64,000 nucleotides of DNA, from assembly GCA_905221545.1 (NCBI GenBank), contig CAJNDO010000004.1, positions 62,001 to 126,000 of the forward strand, written 5' to 3'. Each line of letters begins with the position of its first letter. Position 1 is the stretch's first letter. The notes under the pieces are model-generated. The model saw only the letters and a list, made by a program, of their open reading frames with translations. It did not search any database and was not told where the DNA came from. The DNA is from a bacterium. GTDB taxonomy: Bacteria > Bacillota > Bacilli > Lactobacillales > Streptococcaceae. The translations under genes were made by a program, and so were the position numbers. This document shows positions 62,477 to 64,000 of the stretch, in pieces.

Positions 62477-62785
62477 AAATCTATTTTTTTGGGCTGTTTG
62501 GACTGTTGAAGGGACAAATCGCAGGCGTTGAATATCGCTTATACGGATAATACGGGTTACATTTTTGGCAAAATTTTTCACGATAATTTGCTGGCGTTGC
62601 TGATCGTATTTGATGATATCACCTGTAAAACTTGTCTCAGACAAGATAAGATGAACAGCAGTTTGTTTCTGGATAGCCTCTTCAATAGTGGCTGTAAGGG
62701 AGTTGGTTTCAGTCTGGTCAGATTGGTCATGTCCATTTAAAAAGTCATGGATTTTATCTAGAACTTGCTGGAATTTAAGTTTCAT
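62465..62785 (-). CDS. Conserved hypothetical protein (106 aa)
   Basis: Starts MKLKFQQVLDKIHDFLNGHD with AGGGAGG upstream. A helical N-terminus is followed by a small beta fold (VHLILSETSFTGDIIKYDQQ, RIIRISDIQRLRFVP), vaguely like YolD-type Sm-like barrels. Function unknown. Confidence 0.75.
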   Translation of the reverse strand: MKLKFQQVLDKIHDFLNGHDQSDQTETNSLTATIEEAIQKQTAVHLILSETSFTGDIIKYDQQRQQIIVKNFAKNVTRIIRISDIQRLRFVPSTVQTAQKNRFKKE

Positions 62786-62883
62786 ATTGGCCTCCCTTCT
62801 TTTATATCAATATTATATAAAATTTTCCTAAAATCTACAAGATTTTACGAATAAACTAATGAAAGCTAAAAAAGGAGAAGAAA

Positions 62884-63099
62884 ATGGCAGAATTTACATT
62901 TGAAATCGAAGAGCACTTGTTGACTCTTTCTGAAAACGAAAAAGGTTGGACCAAGGAAATCAACCGTGTGAGCTTTAATGGTGCCCCTGCAAAGTTTGAT
63001 ATTCGTGCTTGGAGCCCAGACCATACTAAAATGGGCAAGGGAATTACCCTCTCTAATGAAGAATTTCAAACCATGGTGGATGCCTTTAAAGGCAACTAA
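62884..63099 (+). CDS. YdbC/PC4-like DNA-binding protein (71 aa)
   Basis: MAEFTFEIEEHLLTLSENEK start and FNGAPAKFDIRAWSPDHTKM (~31-50) with MGKGITLSNEEF match the YdbC family, which has a PC4 transcription coactivator fold binding single-stranded DNA. RBS AAAGGAG. Its stop codon touches the BOX element. Confidence 0.92.
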   Translation: MAEFTFEIEEHLLTLSENEKGWTKEINRVSFNGAPAKFDIRAWSPDHTKMGKGITLSNEEFQTMVDAFKGN

Positions 63100-63203
63100 T
63101 ACTCAATGAAAATCAAAGAGCAAACTAGGAAGCTAGCCGTAGGCAGTACTTGAGTACGGCAAGGCGAAGCTGACGTGGTTTGAATTTGATTTTCGAAGAG
63201 TAT
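63099..63203 (-). repeat. BOX element after the YdbC-like gene
   Basis: Starts ATACTCAATGAAAATCAAAG and ends TTTGATTTTCGAAGAGTAT (boxC-boxA order), identical in layout to the copy at 59540. Confidence 0.9.
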
Positions 63204-63221
63204 AAGTTTTCAAAATGAAAG

Positions 63222-63258
63222 AAAAGGATACTGAGTCATGACAACTCGATATCCTTTT
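63222..63258. terminator. Terminator of bioY (possibly bidirectional)
   Basis: GGATA/TATCC and GAGT/ACTC arms with an internal loop, flanked by A-rich and T-rich runs. Confidence 0.7.
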
Positions 63259-63795
63259 TTAGTTAGCAAAGTAAGCTTGATTTTTAAGGCGTTGAAGTAG
63301 GGGACGGCTAATAAAACTAATAACAATAATTTTACCAAGATCTGGAATGATAAAGGGAATAACCCCCACAACAAGAGTTTTTTCAAATGCCATTCCAGCT
63401 AGGAAATGCAAGCTTAGAATCCCGCCGACAAAGACAAGGGCATCACCCAAGAGGTTTGCAAGAAAAATCTTGACAACTCCACTCTTGCTGTCAGTTAGAG
63501 ATGAAGTAAGTCCAGAGTAAACAAGATAAAACCAAAGATAGCCCGCAGTAGGACCAACCAACGCCTGCAATCCAGCTCCACCTCCTGCAAAGACAGGAAG
63601 ACCGATAGCACCTAGAAGAAGATAAAGTCCAACAGAAAGTACAGCCTCTCTCGGTCTAAAGACAGTAGCAATCAAGCCGATTGCAAAGTTTTGCAAAGTG
63701 AAGGGAACAGGTCCAATTGGAAGAGTGATTTGTGCCAATACAGCAATGAGAGCAGCCCCAATAGCAGGGATAGCATAAACGTGCGCTTTTTTCAA
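63259..63795 (-). CDS. bioY: Biotin transporter BioY (ECF S component)
   Basis: 178 residues, TTG start with GAGG eight bases upstream. About six transmembrane helices. The BioY pattern is seen in LPIGPVPFTLQNFAIGLIAT (~25-44) and GAIGLPVFAGGGAGLQALVG (~62-81). It binds biotin and works with a shared ECF energising module encoded elsewhere. An inverted repeat at its promoter suggests control by BirA. Confidence 0.95.
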   Translation of the reverse strand: MKKAHVYAIPAIGAALIAVLAQITLPIGPVPFTLQNFAIGLIATVFRPREAVLSVGLYLLLGAIGLPVFAGGGAGLQALVGPTAGYLWFYLVYSGLTSSLTDSKSGVVKIFLANLLGDALVFVGGILSLHFLAGMAFEKTLVVGVIPFIIPDLGKIIVISFISRPLLQRLKNQAYFAN

Positions 63796-63796
63796 A

Positions 63797-63856
63797 ATAG
63801 TTAACCTCGTTTCTAATTCATAGTAACTATTATACTCACAGGAACATCATTGTCAA
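63797..63856 (-). promoter_or_regulatory. bioY promoter with putative BirA operator
   Basis: On the minus strand TTGACA (63851-63856), 16 bp, TATAAT (63829-63834). ATAGTTA (63797-63803) and TAACTAT (63824-63830) are inverted half-sites 20 bp apart covering the -10 edge and the start region, similar in form to BirA operators. Confidence 0.65.
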
Positions 63857-63939
63857 CCAATTTTTAAAAACAAGGTAACAAAAACTGTAACAGCCGATTT
63901 GCTGACTGGGTAAGTTTTTTCATCAATTAGCAAATCATT

Positions 63940-63976
63940 AAAAAAGAAGCAGACACATTTGTATCAACTTCTTTTG
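63940..63976 (-). terminator. Terminator of the leftward gene beyond the window
   Basis: On the minus strand AAAGAAG...CTTCTTT with GATAC/GTGTC inside, followed by T-rich sequence. Confidence 0.7.
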
Positions 63977-63982
63977 TTTCGA

Positions 63983-64000
63983 TTAACGCATGGTTACAAA
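63983..64000 (-). CDS. gor: Last codons of a leftward gene, probably glutathione reductase
   Basis: Only FVTMR and a TAA remain in the window, before a terminator. Glutathione reductases end in a (E)xVTxR-type tail, and gor follows bioY in pneumococcal maps as I recall them. The call is inference from five residues plus context. Confidence 0.35.
   Translation of the reverse strand, partial: FVTMR

Overview
The window is Gram-positive, low-GC DNA from a mitis-group Streptococcus (S. mitis, S. pseudopneumoniae, S. pneumoniae or a near relative). Three BOX elements (boxA-boxC type), a LytA-type choline-binding amidase, slrA, gdhA, sodA, rplJ-rplL, rpsP-khpA-rimM-trmD and bioY all point there. 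From memory of pneumococcal maps, the ribosomal, gdhA and pyrD-to-bioY blocks are not adjacent in S. pneumoniae, so I lean towards S. mitis or a relative; sequence comparison would be needed to settle this.

Layout. (1) 1-3519, chromosome: the end of an ABC exporter, an amidohydrolase, then an L10 leader followed by rplJ and rplL. (2) 3430-46038, a complete prophage of about 42.5 kb. It is bounded by identical 90-bp direct repeats made of the last codons of rplL plus its terminator. (3) 46039-47951: an MDR oxidoreductase and its probable TetR regulator. (4) 47965-64000, chromosome: gdhA, pyrD, holA, sodA, yutD-like, rlmN, vanZ-like, ABC-F, slrA, an HTH/membrane pair, rpsP, khpA, a broken MazG-like gene with a BOX inside, an alpha/beta hydrolase, rimM, trmD, an ATP-cone gene, a YdbC/PC4-like gene, bioY, and probably the last codons of gor.

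The prophage is a temperate contractile-tailed phage with PBSX-type (Xkd) tail genes and an LytA-like lysin, a combination known from the pneumococcal myovirus EJ-1. Integrase and a cleavable CI/LexA-like repressor read leftward. A strong rightward promoter with an operator between its -35 and -10 boxes drives tiny early ORFs, HTH proteins and a replication/recombination module: a Rad50-like ATPase, a Sak4-type AAA_24 protein, a DUF669 protein, a helicase, a primase-helicase and RusA. An iteron-rich, hairpin-rich noncoding block (15408-15755) follows the primase and is a candidate origin. Accessory genes (methyltransferase, MazG-like, YopX, DUF3310) lead to an ArpU/DUF1492-type late regulator. 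A 1.1-kb structured noncoding gap with tRNA-like elements precedes the terminase, head, connector, tail, baseplate, fibre, holin and lysin genes.

Two cargo loci stand out. The MuF head protein (24440-26386) has an extra AT-rich C-terminal domain resembling an ADP-ribosyltransferase-type toxin. A small overlapping gene follows it, which is the layout of a phage MuF polymorphic toxin with immunity. Next to attR, a ToxN/AbiQ-like protein (45202-45717) lies behind a short promoter, structured RNA and terminator, resembling a type III toxin-antitoxin system. Several 17-bp operator-like sites (4826-7277) suggest one repressor controls several prophage promoters.
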